Shown piece after piece: positions 1 to 7,406 of a DNA stretch of 15,465 nt. Source of the stretch: Saccharicrinis sp041595375 (GTDB taxonomy: Bacteria > Bacteroidota > Bacteroidia > Bacteroidales > Marinilabiliaceae); contig JBFHKL010000078.1 in NCBI GenBank assembly GCA_041595375.1, positions 1 to 15,465 of the forward strand, in the 5' to 3' direction. The position numbers were made by a program, and so were the translations under genes. A model generated the notes under the pieces. It did no database searches, was not told the origin of the DNA, and was given only the letters and a program-made list of their open reading frames with translations. Numbering within the stretch: the first letter of the stretch is position 1; every line of letters starts with the position of its first letter.

Positions 1-1000
1 AATGCTCAACATAAGCATAGGACTCCATATCCATATCTGAACCTGCGTTAGCGGCATACATGGCAGCTTCTTTTAGATCTTTAGCATAACCATGGTCAAT
101 CATCTCATAACCACTAGCCCAATCAGAAATCACAAAGCCTTCAAAACCCCATTTCCCTTTTAAAATATCACGTTGTAAAAATTTATTTCCTGTTGAAGGA
201 ATACCGTTAACGATATTAAAAGCATTCATCACCGTTTTAACATCCGCTTCTACAACTGCTTTAAAAGGAGGAAACACGATATTATACAAGGTTGAGGTAC
301 CCACATCTACCGTATTATATTCTTTTCCTGCCTCAATAAAACCGTAGGCGGCAAAATGTTTTGCACAGGCAGCAATGGTATTATTGGCTGATAAATCATC
401 ACCTTGAAAACCTTTGACCCGCGCCACACCAATTTTTGCACCCAGATAAGGATCTTCTCCGGCTCCTTCCATTACTCGTCCCCAACGCGCATCTCGATAA
501 ATATCAACCATTGGAGCAAAAGTCCAGTTAATACCTCTCGCTGAAGCCTCAATAGCCGCAATACGAGCCGATTTTTCTATTGCCTCCATATCCCAACTTG
601 CCGATTCAGCCAGAGGAATTGGAGAAAGTGTTTTATGGCCATGAATAACATCTAAACCAAAAATCAATGGGATACCTAAACGAGTCTCTTCCACTGCAAT
701 TTTTTGCAAGGCTTTTACCTGCTCTACTCCACTTACATTTAGGAATGAACCCACCATTCCTTTTTTAAGGTGCTCATATTTTTTTTCAGCATTACCTCCT
801 GTTGGAGCAGGTCCTGTAGCATCGTAGAAACCACTATACTGAACCATCTGGCCAACTTTTTCTTCGATGGTCATTTTAGCTAAAAGCTCTTCAACCTTCT
901 GACCAATCGCATCCTGTTTCTTCTCTGAACTTTCCTTATTACAAGCATTCAGCACAAGAACGGCTAAAACAACTAAGAATGACAATTTTGTTTTCTTCAT
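1..1000 (-). CDS. GH3 beta-glucosidase, BglX-like lipoprotein (C-terminus beyond window)
   Basis: Partial gene: 333 N-terminal codons are present and the reading frame is still open at the window edge. I translated it from the minus strand. It starts MKKTKLSF and has a lipobox ending LVLNAC (Cys20), so it should be a lipoprotein. The GH3 N-terminal barrel is recognisable from 'IPLIFGLDVIHG', 'RDARWGRVMEGAGEDPYLG' and 'KHFAAYG'. The catalytic nucleophile is Asp293 in 'VISDWASG' (codon 122-124). The acid/base residue and second domain lie outside the window. The family removes terminal beta-linked glucose from oligosaccharides, probably in the periplasm here. It is the last gene of the visible series, 126 bases after the other GH3. 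An in-frame ATG lies 17 codons upstream (1049-1051), but it would put a basic stretch before the signal peptide, so I prefer the ATG at 998-1000. Family assignment is firm; exact linkage preference is not. Confidence 0.93.
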   Translation of the reverse strand, partial: MKKTKLSFLVVLAVLVLNACNKESSEKKQDAIGQKVEELLAKMTIEEKVGQMVQYSGFYDATGPAPTGGNAEKKYEHLKKGMVGSFLNVSGVEQVKALQKIAVEETRLGIPLIFGLDVIHGHKTLSPIPLAESASWDMEAIEKSARIAAIEASARGINWTFAPMVDIYRDARWGRVMEGAGEDPYLGAKIGVARVKGFQGDDLSANNTIAACAKHFAAYGFIEAGKEYNTVDVGTSTLYNIVFPPFKAVVEADVKTVMNAFNIVNGIPSTGNKFLQRDILKGKWGFEGFVISDWASGYEMIDHGYAKDLKEAAMYAANAGSDMDMESYAYVEH

Positions 1001-1126
1001 TTTCAAACAAATTAGTAATGAATGCAGAAGCTTTCTCCTTTCCACATTCATTTTCTTGAATATTTATAGATTACTTTTTTATTTGCAATATAATGTATAA
1101 AAAAGAAAACTGCATATATCTCCTCA

Positions 1127-3514
1127 TCAAAAACTCACATTCTCCACTTCTTTATAGGATATTTTTTCAGGGGTATAAGTCAGTTTATTACACTTTTCAA
1201 TCAACTCCTTAACCTGCTCCTGGGATATTTCACCTTTTGTTAAATATGGAAACTTGATTAATGGATGTTCTAAAAAGAATCCAGGGATATTTGCTTCATC
1301 TAATGACTTTCCTTCAGGAACCCACCAAGCAATCCATTCTGGTATATATTCTTTAATTAACTCCCGCATTTGTTTGTTTTCCCATAGCTCTTTCACAAAA
1401 GTATACTCATCCACCATCATGGGTACTTTTTGTGTTGACTTAAGCATGATAGTTTCTGATTGACGGATATCGCGTGACGATGCTGCTGCTGAAATTACAA
1501 ACTCACCGCTTTCAGCAATCCATAAATCCCTTTTAGCGTCGTAATAAGAAAAATCACGACTCTCCAACTTAAAGGTAACATCTTTTGACTCTCCTGGAGC
1601 CAATTCTACTTTGGCAAATTTCTTAAGCTCTTTCTCTGGTCGTTGCAGCGTACAATCCGTATCGCTTACATAAAGCTGAATGGTTTCTTTACCTTTAACA
1701 TCACCAATATTTTTTACTGTAACAGTTACCTCCAGACCTTCTTTATCTGTAATATTTTTAGAAGACACCTTTAAATCGGAATATTCAAATTGAGTATATG
1801 ATAATCCGTATCCAAAAGGAAAAAGTGGCTCAATCTTCTTTTTATCGTAATAACGATAACCCACGAAGATACGTTCTCCATATAACACATCTCCTTGCTC
1901 ACCAGGGAAATTCAAGAATGCAGGTGTATCTTCTAGTCTAACAGGAAAAGTTTCTGCCAATTTACCTGAAGGATTAACTTTTCCGAATAAAACATCGGCT
2001 ACACCACCAGCTCCTGCTTGTCCTCCCAGCCAGGCTTCTAACACACCTTCTACATCCTTAACCCAGGGCATGGCAACGGCACTTCCATTAGTTAAAATAG
2101 CAACGGTATTTTGCTGAGCTTCAGCAATCTTAACAATTAGCTGATTATGAGATGCTGGCATGTCAATATGCTTACGGTCTATTCCTTCCGACTCATACGA
2201 CAAAGGCAAACCAGCAAATATCAATGCAATATCAGCATTTTGAGCTACTTTTACAGCTTCATCAATCAGGCTAAGGTCATTATCATCTTTAAGCGTATAA
2301 CCCTGAGCATAAGATATTTTTACGTCCTTACCGTATTCTTTTTCAATAATATCATAAATATTATCTAACTGAGTAGGCTTAACCTCAGAACTACCATTCC
2401 CCTGATAACGAGGATTCTTAGCAAACTCACCAATAATGGCAATCTTTTTATATTTCAGCTTGTTTATTGGTAAAACATCATTTTCATTCTTTAGTAAAGT
2501 AGCCGCTTCCGAAGCTACTTTACGGGCTAAAGCATGATGCTCCTTAATATTCTGATCTACATCGTCTTTTTCTAATGATTTTGCTTTAAGAACAATGGTT
2601 AATATTTCTTTGACTGCAGCATCTAAAACCGCTTCTTCTATCTGGCCACTTTTAACGGCCTCTAATAAAATTTCATCGTTAACATCACTTACGTGAGGCA
2701 TTTCAATATGCATTCCTGCATTTAAAGCCTTAACTCTGTCGACTATAGCAAACCAATCGGAGATAACAATTCCTTCAAAGCCCCACTCTTCTTTAAGCAT
2801 GTCTGTTAAAAGGTATGAACTTTGTGTTCCGTATTCTCCCTGAACTCTGTTATAGCAAGCCATCACTGTCCAGGGCTGAGCTTTTTTAACAGCTATTTCA
2901 AAGGGAGTAAGATAAATCTCATGTAGTGTACGCATATCAACATTTGAGTTCATAAACATGCGCATGGTTTCTACATTATTAGCAGCAAAGTGCTTTAACG
3001 AAGTACCTACTCCCTGACTCTGAACACCATTTATGTAAGCGCCCCCCATCTCACCTGAGAGTATCGGATCCTCGGTAAAATACTCAAAGTTTCTTCCTCC
3101 TAAAACAGAACGTTTAATATTTACCCCCGGACCTAACAACACATTTACATCTATTGCCTGACACTCCTCTCCCAGCGCCTGACCTACTTTATAGATTAAA
3201 TCAACATCCCAAGTGGCAGACAATGCCGATGCTGTTGGAAAGCACGTTGCAGGAAGCTGATCACCATAACCTGCTTTGTTGGTAGCCGGGGCACGACGCA
3301 ATCCGTGCGGACCATCAGACAACCATATCCAGGGAATGTTTAAACGCTCAATTGGTTGAGAGCTCCAATCATCTCTACCTGAACATAAAGATACCTTTTC
3401 TTCTATGCTTAACTGAGATACAAGCTCATCTACTTGTTGCTGAATATCATTTTTTTGAGCATTCATAAATATTACAATAAACAAAAATGAAAATCCTACT
3501 AATATTCGCTTCAT
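1127..3514 (-). CDS. GH3 beta-glucosidase with fibronectin III-like domain, secreted
   Basis: A 795-residue enzyme predicted to release glucose from the non-reducing ends of beta-glucan oligosaccharides. Residues 1-19 form a type I signal peptide with a likely cut at MNA|QKND, which suggests a soluble periplasmic protein rather than a lipoprotein. The GH3 barrel occupies roughly 30-310, with nucleophile Asp253 in 'VISDWFAIVD' and the substrate-binding 'KHFAANN' near 174. The alpha/beta sandwich spans about 330-570, with the acid/base candidate Glu443 in 'YESEGIDR'. A fibronectin III-like domain follows (about 577-690), then a C-terminal tail of roughly 100 residues rich in Trp, Glu and Lys, which I cannot assign. 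No PA14 insert is visible. The architecture differs from the neighbouring GH3 at 1-1000, which suggests complementary linkages or chain lengths. It lies 42 bases after the GH30 gene and is probably cotranscribed with it. Confidence 0.95.
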   Translation of the reverse strand: MKRILVGFSFLFIVIFMNAQKNDIQQQVDELVSQLSIEEKVSLCSGRDDWSSQPIERLNIPWIWLSDGPHGLRRAPATNKAGYGDQLPATCFPTASALSATWDVDLIYKVGQALGEECQAIDVNVLLGPGVNIKRSVLGGRNFEYFTEDPILSGEMGGAYINGVQSQGVGTSLKHFAANNVETMRMFMNSNVDMRTLHEIYLTPFEIAVKKAQPWTVMACYNRVQGEYGTQSSYLLTDMLKEEWGFEGIVISDWFAIVDRVKALNAGMHIEMPHVSDVNDEILLEAVKSGQIEEAVLDAAVKEILTIVLKAKSLEKDDVDQNIKEHHALARKVASEAATLLKNENDVLPINKLKYKKIAIIGEFAKNPRYQGNGSSEVKPTQLDNIYDIIEKEYGKDVKISYAQGYTLKDDNDLSLIDEAVKVAQNADIALIFAGLPLSYESEGIDRKHIDMPASHNQLIVKIAEAQQNTVAILTNGSAVAMPWVKDVEGVLEAWLGGQAGAGGVADVLFGKVNPSGKLAETFPVRLEDTPAFLNFPGEQGDVLYGERIFVGYRYYDKKKIEPLFPFGYGLSYTQFEYSDLKVSSKNITDKEGLEVTVTVKNIGDVKGKETIQLYVSDTDCTLQRPEKELKKFAKVELAPGESKDVTFKLESRDFSYYDAKRDLWIAESGEFVISAAASSRDIRQSETIMLKSTQKVPMMVDEYTFVKELWENKQMRELIKEYIPEWIAWWVPEGKSLDEANIPGFFLEHPLIKFPYLTKGEISQEQVKELIEKCNKLTYTPEKISYKEVENVSF

Positions 3515-3556
3515 CTGATTAAATTTTTAAGGGAATTTATTGTTCTTACAACAATT

Positions 3557-5047
3557 TTATTCTTTGATTAAAACTGTTTGAATAGCATTGGGGCTAATAG
3601 AAAAATGACTATTGTTTTCATTCAATTTTAGGTGTATACTCTTGGTCTGATGGGTCATATTTAAAATAACAACAGCTATTGAGCCATCAGGATTTTGAGC
3701 AGCAGTAAGCATTAACTCATCATCATTATTTTTAAAGCCAATACGAACCGCACCCGGACGGATATATTTACTAAAATGTGCCAGGGTATAGAACATGGGT
3801 GTAAAATAAACCTCATCCTTTTGTGGGTCTACAATAACAGGTGCCAGACACCAGTTTTTAAACCAGTTGGGTCCTCCTTGTGTATCTAATACCATATTCC
3901 AGTCAATCCACCCGTCTACCCAATTATTTAAACAGCCAATAATATCTCTGGCATAGCGATAAACAGGTACATATTTAGGATGAAGATGTTTTTGCTCTTC
4001 AGGCGCCCAATCCCAACCCCAGTCGGTAGCTTCTTTTGACCAATACCAGGCGTCATCTTTCCAATGAGGCACTTCAGCATCAACACAAGCTTCTGATTGA
4101 ACAATATATTTATCCGGCGCTTTATCATGTGTATAGCATAATGACTCTCCAAACCAGTCTACACTACTGGCATACCAATGCACAGCCATTCCATCGAAAT
4201 ATTTTGAAGAGGCCTCATCTTTATACATCACATCGGCCCATTCCTTTAATTCTTCGCCTCTATTTTGGTCGTAACCCAGAATCTTTACATCAGGTGCATC
4301 AGCCTCTAACTTTGGTCCCAGGTGGTTCTTCACAAAATCCACCATTTCCTCAGCAGAATAATGCATACTCTCCCAGTTGTTATTATTTCCCAATGGTTCG
4401 TTTTCTACAGTAACTCCCCAAATATCTATGCCTTCATTTTTATAAGCTTCGATATATTTAGAAAAGAATAAGGCCCAGGTATCGTAATATTCAGGTAATA
4501 ATTTTCCACCTCTCCAATCCTTATTATCCTTCATCCAGATAGGAGCAGTCCAAGGTGAGGAAAGGATTTTAAAGCCATCTTCCGAAATTGCCATGGCATC
4601 CTTAATCATAGGAATAATATCATCCTTATCCTCTGCAATACTAAAATGTTGCAAATCCGTATCCCCTTCCACATCTGCATACGAATAATTACTCAATGAA
4701 AAATCACACGAATTTATATGCGTTCTGGTTAATGAATAACGCGCACCATCCTTACCAAAATATGCCTGCAATATTTTCTCTCGGTTTTCTTTGCTTACTT
4801 GGTTCAATAAATAAGCCGATGCCTCGGTAAAAGAACCTCCAAAACCTAAAATGGTTTGGTATTTCTCATTGGGCAATACGGAGATAGACACTTGTCTTTT
4901 AGCCTCTGGGAATTCGCTCATCTTTGCCAGTTGGTTACCACTGGCGGAGGTTTCATAAACCTCCACAGTTACTTTATCCTGCTGATTATTACAGCTTGCG
5001 AGCATGCTAAATATTAATATAGCAATAATATGATTTATAGTTTTCAT
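3557..5047 (-). CDS. GH30 beta-1,6-glucosidase/glucanase-like lipoprotein
   Basis: A 496-residue GH30 enzyme. The signal peptide ends in a lipobox MLASC (Cys19), so it is predicted to be lipid-anchored. The residues after Cys19 (NNQQDK) lack an acidic cluster, which favours a periplasm-facing position. The barrel carries the clan GH-A pair: acid/base Glu217 in 'VTVENEP' and nucleophile Glu319 in 'IVQSEACV'. Other GH30 landmarks are 'GFGGSFTEASAY' near 68 and 'SSPWTAPIWMK' near 163. The C-terminal 60-70 residues fit the beta-sandwich that GH30 proteins carry. GH30 members act on glucosylceramide, beta-1,6-glucan or xylan. Among laminarin enzymes, a Formosa GH30 removes the beta-1,6-glucosyl branches. 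With GH16, GH17 and GH3 neighbours, debranching of laminarin or digestion of a beta-1,6-glucan is the best inference. It sits 12 bases after the symporter gene. Confidence 0.93.
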   Translation of the reverse strand: MKTINHIIAILIFSMLASCNNQQDKVTVEVYETSASGNQLAKMSEFPEAKRQVSISVLPNEKYQTILGFGGSFTEASAYLLNQVSKENREKILQAYFGKDGARYSLTRTHINSCDFSLSNYSYADVEGDTDLQHFSIAEDKDDIIPMIKDAMAISEDGFKILSSPWTAPIWMKDNKDWRGGKLLPEYYDTWALFFSKYIEAYKNEGIDIWGVTVENEPLGNNNNWESMHYSAEEMVDFVKNHLGPKLEADAPDVKILGYDQNRGEELKEWADVMYKDEASSKYFDGMAVHWYASSVDWFGESLCYTHDKAPDKYIVQSEACVDAEVPHWKDDAWYWSKEATDWGWDWAPEEQKHLHPKYVPVYRYARDIIGCLNNWVDGWIDWNMVLDTQGGPNWFKNWCLAPVIVDPQKDEVYFTPMFYTLAHFSKYIRPGAVRIGFKNNDDELMLTAAQNPDGSIAVVILNMTHQTKSIHLKLNENNSHFSISPNAIQTVLIKE

Positions 5048-5059
5048 AATCCAAATAAA

Positions 5060-6415
5060 TTAAGCCTCTTCAAGCCGTCTGTTTTCCAAATCTCTTTGCA
5101 TAACCAAACTTGTTTTATGATCAATGTTATAAAAGAAAAGCAGAATAGCACATGACATATAAAGGATACCAGGAAATACTGAGATCATCATTTTAATACC
5201 TGTAATTGCCGTAGCTGTTTGTTCCACATTGGGCTCAAAACGATAAAAGGCCAACAACCAGCCAGCCAAAGCACCGCCAATTCCCCATCCTGCTTTTTGC
5301 GCAAAGGTAGCTGCCGAAAAAACAAGACCTGTAGCCCTACGACCTGACTTCCACTCAGAATAATCCGCAGTATCACCCAACATAGTCCACAACAATGGTA
5401 CAGCTGGAGCATAGGCCATTTTAGCCAAAATGTTAAACACATATATCATGGTAATATCTTCCTGGTTTGGTATATAAAGCAGAATAAAAAACAATCCAGA
5501 AATCAGTGAGCTTGCTAAAAAAACATTTCTATTTCCAAAGCGTTTCGCCAATGGTTTAGATATAGGAATAGTAATAATTAAGGCAATGGTACCTATCACA
5601 TTAAATAGTTGTACATTTTCTTCCTTCCCTATATAGTATTTAAAATAATAGGCCACAGCCAGGTTTTGCATAGCAAACATGACAAATGAAATAATACCTA
5701 CAAAAAACAGGATTACCCAGGGTCTGTTTTTAAACAGATTTTTAAAATCGGCCAACAAATCTGATTTTTGTTGTTTAGGAGGCTGTACTCTTTCTTTAGT
5801 GGTTTTAAAGGTTATAAAAAACAGCACCATACTGATGCAACCGAATAATATAAGCGTATACTGATATCCTTTAGAACTATTACCACCGCCAAAAAAATTG
5901 GCTAATGTTAACGCAGCACCAGAAACAATTAACTGTCCCACAAAGGCAAATACAAAACGGTAGGAGTTTAATCCTGCACGTTCGCTGGTATCGGCAGTCA
6001 TAACAGCTCCTAAAGAAGAATAGGGCAGGTTAATAGCGGTAAAAACTGTCATCAATAACAAATAAGTTACTGCGGCATAAATTACTTTTCCTGTTTCACC
6101 AAAGTCTGGTGTAGTAAAAGTCATAACAGCCAAAACGCTATATGGAACAGCCATCCAAAGAATATAAGGTCGGAATTTACCCCAACGAGTATTGGTGCGG
6201 TCGGCAATGATTCCCATAATTGGATCATTGGCCATATCCCAGAAACGGGCAATTAACATGATGGTACCTGCGGCTGCAGCCGAAATACCATAGGTATCGG
6301 TATAAAAGATTAATATCCAAAAGCCCACCATATCCCATACAAAATGAGATGCGGTATCGCCCAGACTATAACCAATCTTTTCTTTGATGGATAATTTTGT
6401 GATTATTTGTTTCAT
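5060..6415 (-). CDS. GPH-family (MelB-like) sugar:cation symporter, MFS
   Basis: A 451-residue inner-membrane transporter with about twelve hydrophobic segments. Its N-terminus matches the glycoside-pentoside-hexuronide:cation symporter family (TC 2.A.2): 'GYSLGDTASHFVWDM', then 'ARFWDMANDPIMG', followed by the loop 'DRTNTRWGKFRPYILW'. Arg57, Asp60 and Asp64 align with MelB Arg52, Asp55 and Asp59, the cation site, so sodium or proton coupling is expected. The likely cargo is glucose or a short glucan oligosaccharide made by the neighbouring enzymes; the sequence does not settle which. I start at the ATG at 6413-6415. The frame could extend three codons to a TTG at 6422-6424, but ATG is the more likely initiator. 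It is the first gene after the terminator at 6524-6557, so it probably opens a second transcription unit with the GH30 and two GH3 genes. Identity to the other symporter in the window is visibly low outside the family motifs. Confidence 0.92.
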   Translation of the reverse strand: MKQIITKLSIKEKIGYSLGDTASHFVWDMVGFWILIFYTDTYGISAAAAGTIMLIARFWDMANDPIMGIIADRTNTRWGKFRPYILWMAVPYSVLAVMTFTTPDFGETGKVIYAAVTYLLLMTVFTAINLPYSSLGAVMTADTSERAGLNSYRFVFAFVGQLIVSGAALTLANFFGGGNSSKGYQYTLILFGCISMVLFFITFKTTKERVQPPKQQKSDLLADFKNLFKNRPWVILFFVGIISFVMFAMQNLAVAYYFKYYIGKEENVQLFNVIGTIALIITIPISKPLAKRFGNRNVFLASSLISGLFFILLYIPNQEDITMIYVFNILAKMAYAPAVPLLWTMLGDTADYSEWKSGRRATGLVFSAATFAQKAGWGIGGALAGWLLAFYRFEPNVEQTATAITGIKMMISVFPGILYMSCAILLFFYNIDHKTSLVMQRDLENRRLEEA

Positions 6416-6435
6416 ATGTTTCAAAGTTTAAAACC

Positions 6436-6467
6436 CGAAGTTAATAAATACCCATTTAGCATTTCAA
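6436..6467 (-). promoter_or_regulatory. Weak candidate Bacteroidota-type promoter
   Basis: On the minus strand a TTG (6465-6467) is followed after 21 bases by TAACTTCG (6436-6443). This matches the Bacteroidota -7 consensus TAnnTTTG with one mismatch, and the -33 element only in part. It lies between the terminator and the symporter start, where a promoter is needed if the terminator works. The leader would be short, about 15 bases. The match is weak and chance occurrence is likely in DNA this AT-rich. Confidence 0.22.
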
Positions 6468-6523
6468 GTTCTTGATTTTTATTGATCCTTATTTCATACT
6501 TTAAGTTACAGCGAGGAATAAAT

Positions 6524-6557
6524 AAAAAAAGCACCTTTAATACCTGATTAAAGATGC
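6524..6557 (-). terminator. Intrinsic terminator after the GH16 gene
   Basis: Read on the minus strand, an 11-base-pair stem (arms 6547-6557 and 6531-6541, one G-U wobble) encloses a five-base loop (6542-6546). It is followed at once by seven T residues (6524-6530). It begins 10 bases after the GH16 stop codon. This is a textbook rho-independent terminator for leftward transcription. It divides the ten genes into an upstream group (phosphorylase to GH16) and a downstream group (symporter to GH3). Confidence 0.88.
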
Positions 6558-6567
6558 GTATTTATAT

Positions 6568-7383
6568 TTAGTTCCGTTTTGTCTGATAAATCCTTACATA
6601 ATCAACCTGCATGGTTTGCGGATAAGCCTCAGCATCAATGCCCTGCACACTACCCCATGCGCCCCCCACAGCTAAATTCAAGATCAGGTAAAAGGGCTTG
6701 TCATAGGGCCATTTATCTTCGCCAAGACCTTCGTTACGATAGGTAAAGTAAAGTTCATCATCCACATAACCTTTCATGATATCCTGATTCCATTCCAGGA
6801 TATAGGTATGAAAGTTCTGATTCACATCAGGGATTTTTATGGTTGCTGTTTGCTGAGTATTTTTTTGCCACTGATAATCTTTCGAGTGAGCCGAAAAATG
6901 AACAGTCCCCAAATCATGACCTACATGTTCCATAATATCAATCTCTCCTATATCGGGCCAGTTGCCATCGTTAAATGACCATCCTCCAGGCATCATCCAG
7001 ATAGCAGACCATGTTCCTTTGGCATCAGGGAGCTTCGCTCTAACTTCCACCTTTCCGTATTTCCAATCTACTTTGGAGATCAGTCGCGCGGAGGTATAAT
7101 CCTTGCCCTCAAACTCTTCCTGAATAGCATGAATATTTAAAACACCCTGATCTACCCAAGCATTTTCTTTTCTGGCTACGGTATAAAACTGTTCTTCATT
7201 ATTTCCCCAGCCAGCAGCATTACCTTCCGTATCATAATCCCATTTTATAGAATCCGGGAGGCCTACGTAATCAAATTCATCATTCCAGACCAGCTTATAC
7301 TCCTCTTTAGATGCACATCCATTAAATAGACAAACACCTAATAGACCAACCACAATTTTCACCACTAACTTGTTATGTTTCAT
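6568..7383 (-). CDS. GH16 laminarinase (endo-beta-1,3-glucanase) lipoprotein
   Basis: A 271-residue enzyme predicted to cut internal beta-1,3 (or mixed beta-1,3/1,4) glucosidic bonds. The signal peptide ends in the lipobox LFNGC (Cys23). The residues that follow, ASKEE, resemble the K-(D/E)2 export signal that sends Bacteroidota lipoproteins to the cell surface, so it may act outside the cell as the first backbone-cutting enzyme. The single GH16 jelly-roll fills residues 30-268. The active-site strand 'GEIDIMEHVG' holds nucleophile Glu147, Asp149 and acid/base Glu152. The extra Met151 between Asp and Glu is the beta-bulge form typical of laminarinases. 'WSAIWMMPGGW' (125-135) and the final 'MQVDYVRIYQ' also fit. 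There is no carbohydrate-binding module. It lies 23 bases after the upstream symporter gene, and a terminator follows it, so it ends its transcript. Confidence 0.95.
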   Translation of the reverse strand: MKHNKLVVKIVVGLLGVCLFNGCASKEEYKLVWNDEFDYVGLPDSIKWDYDTEGNAAGWGNNEEQFYTVARKENAWVDQGVLNIHAIQEEFEGKDYTSARLISKVDWKYGKVEVRAKLPDAKGTWSAIWMMPGGWSFNDGNWPDIGEIDIMEHVGHDLGTVHFSAHSKDYQWQKNTQQTATIKIPDVNQNFHTYILEWNQDIMKGYVDDELYFTYRNEGLGEDKWPYDKPFYLILNLAVGGAWGSVQGIDAEAYPQTMQVDYVRIYQTKRN

Positions 7384-7406
7384 AATATTACCAATAAACT
7401 TTAAAC

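Noticed and set aside
1049..1051. Upstream ATG for the partial GH3
   Set aside because: It is in frame but adds 17 mostly basic and hydrophobic residues before a canonical lipoprotein signal peptide; the MKKTK start fits better.
1001..1126. Possible terminator or promoter between the two GH3 genes
   Set aside because: A T-rich run on the minus strand (about 1099-1108) has no stem before it, and no good TAnnTTTG element was found, so the genes may simply be cotranscribed.
3539..3555. Six-base-pair inverted repeat ATTGTT/AACAAT after the GH30 stop
   Set aside because: The stem is short and AT-rich with no T-run after it on the minus strand; it is too weak to call a terminator between GH30 and GH3.
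4036..4413. 125-codon plus-strand open frame inside the GH30 gene
   Set aside because: It lies wholly opposite a well-supported GH30 coding region, has no recognisable domain, and is of the type expected by chance opposite a real gene. Other plus-strand frames of 60-120 codons were rejected for the same reason.
6422..6424. TTG start for the symporter at 5060-6415
   Set aside because: An ATG three codons downstream gives the same protein without a rare initiator and is closer to the usual GPH N-terminus.
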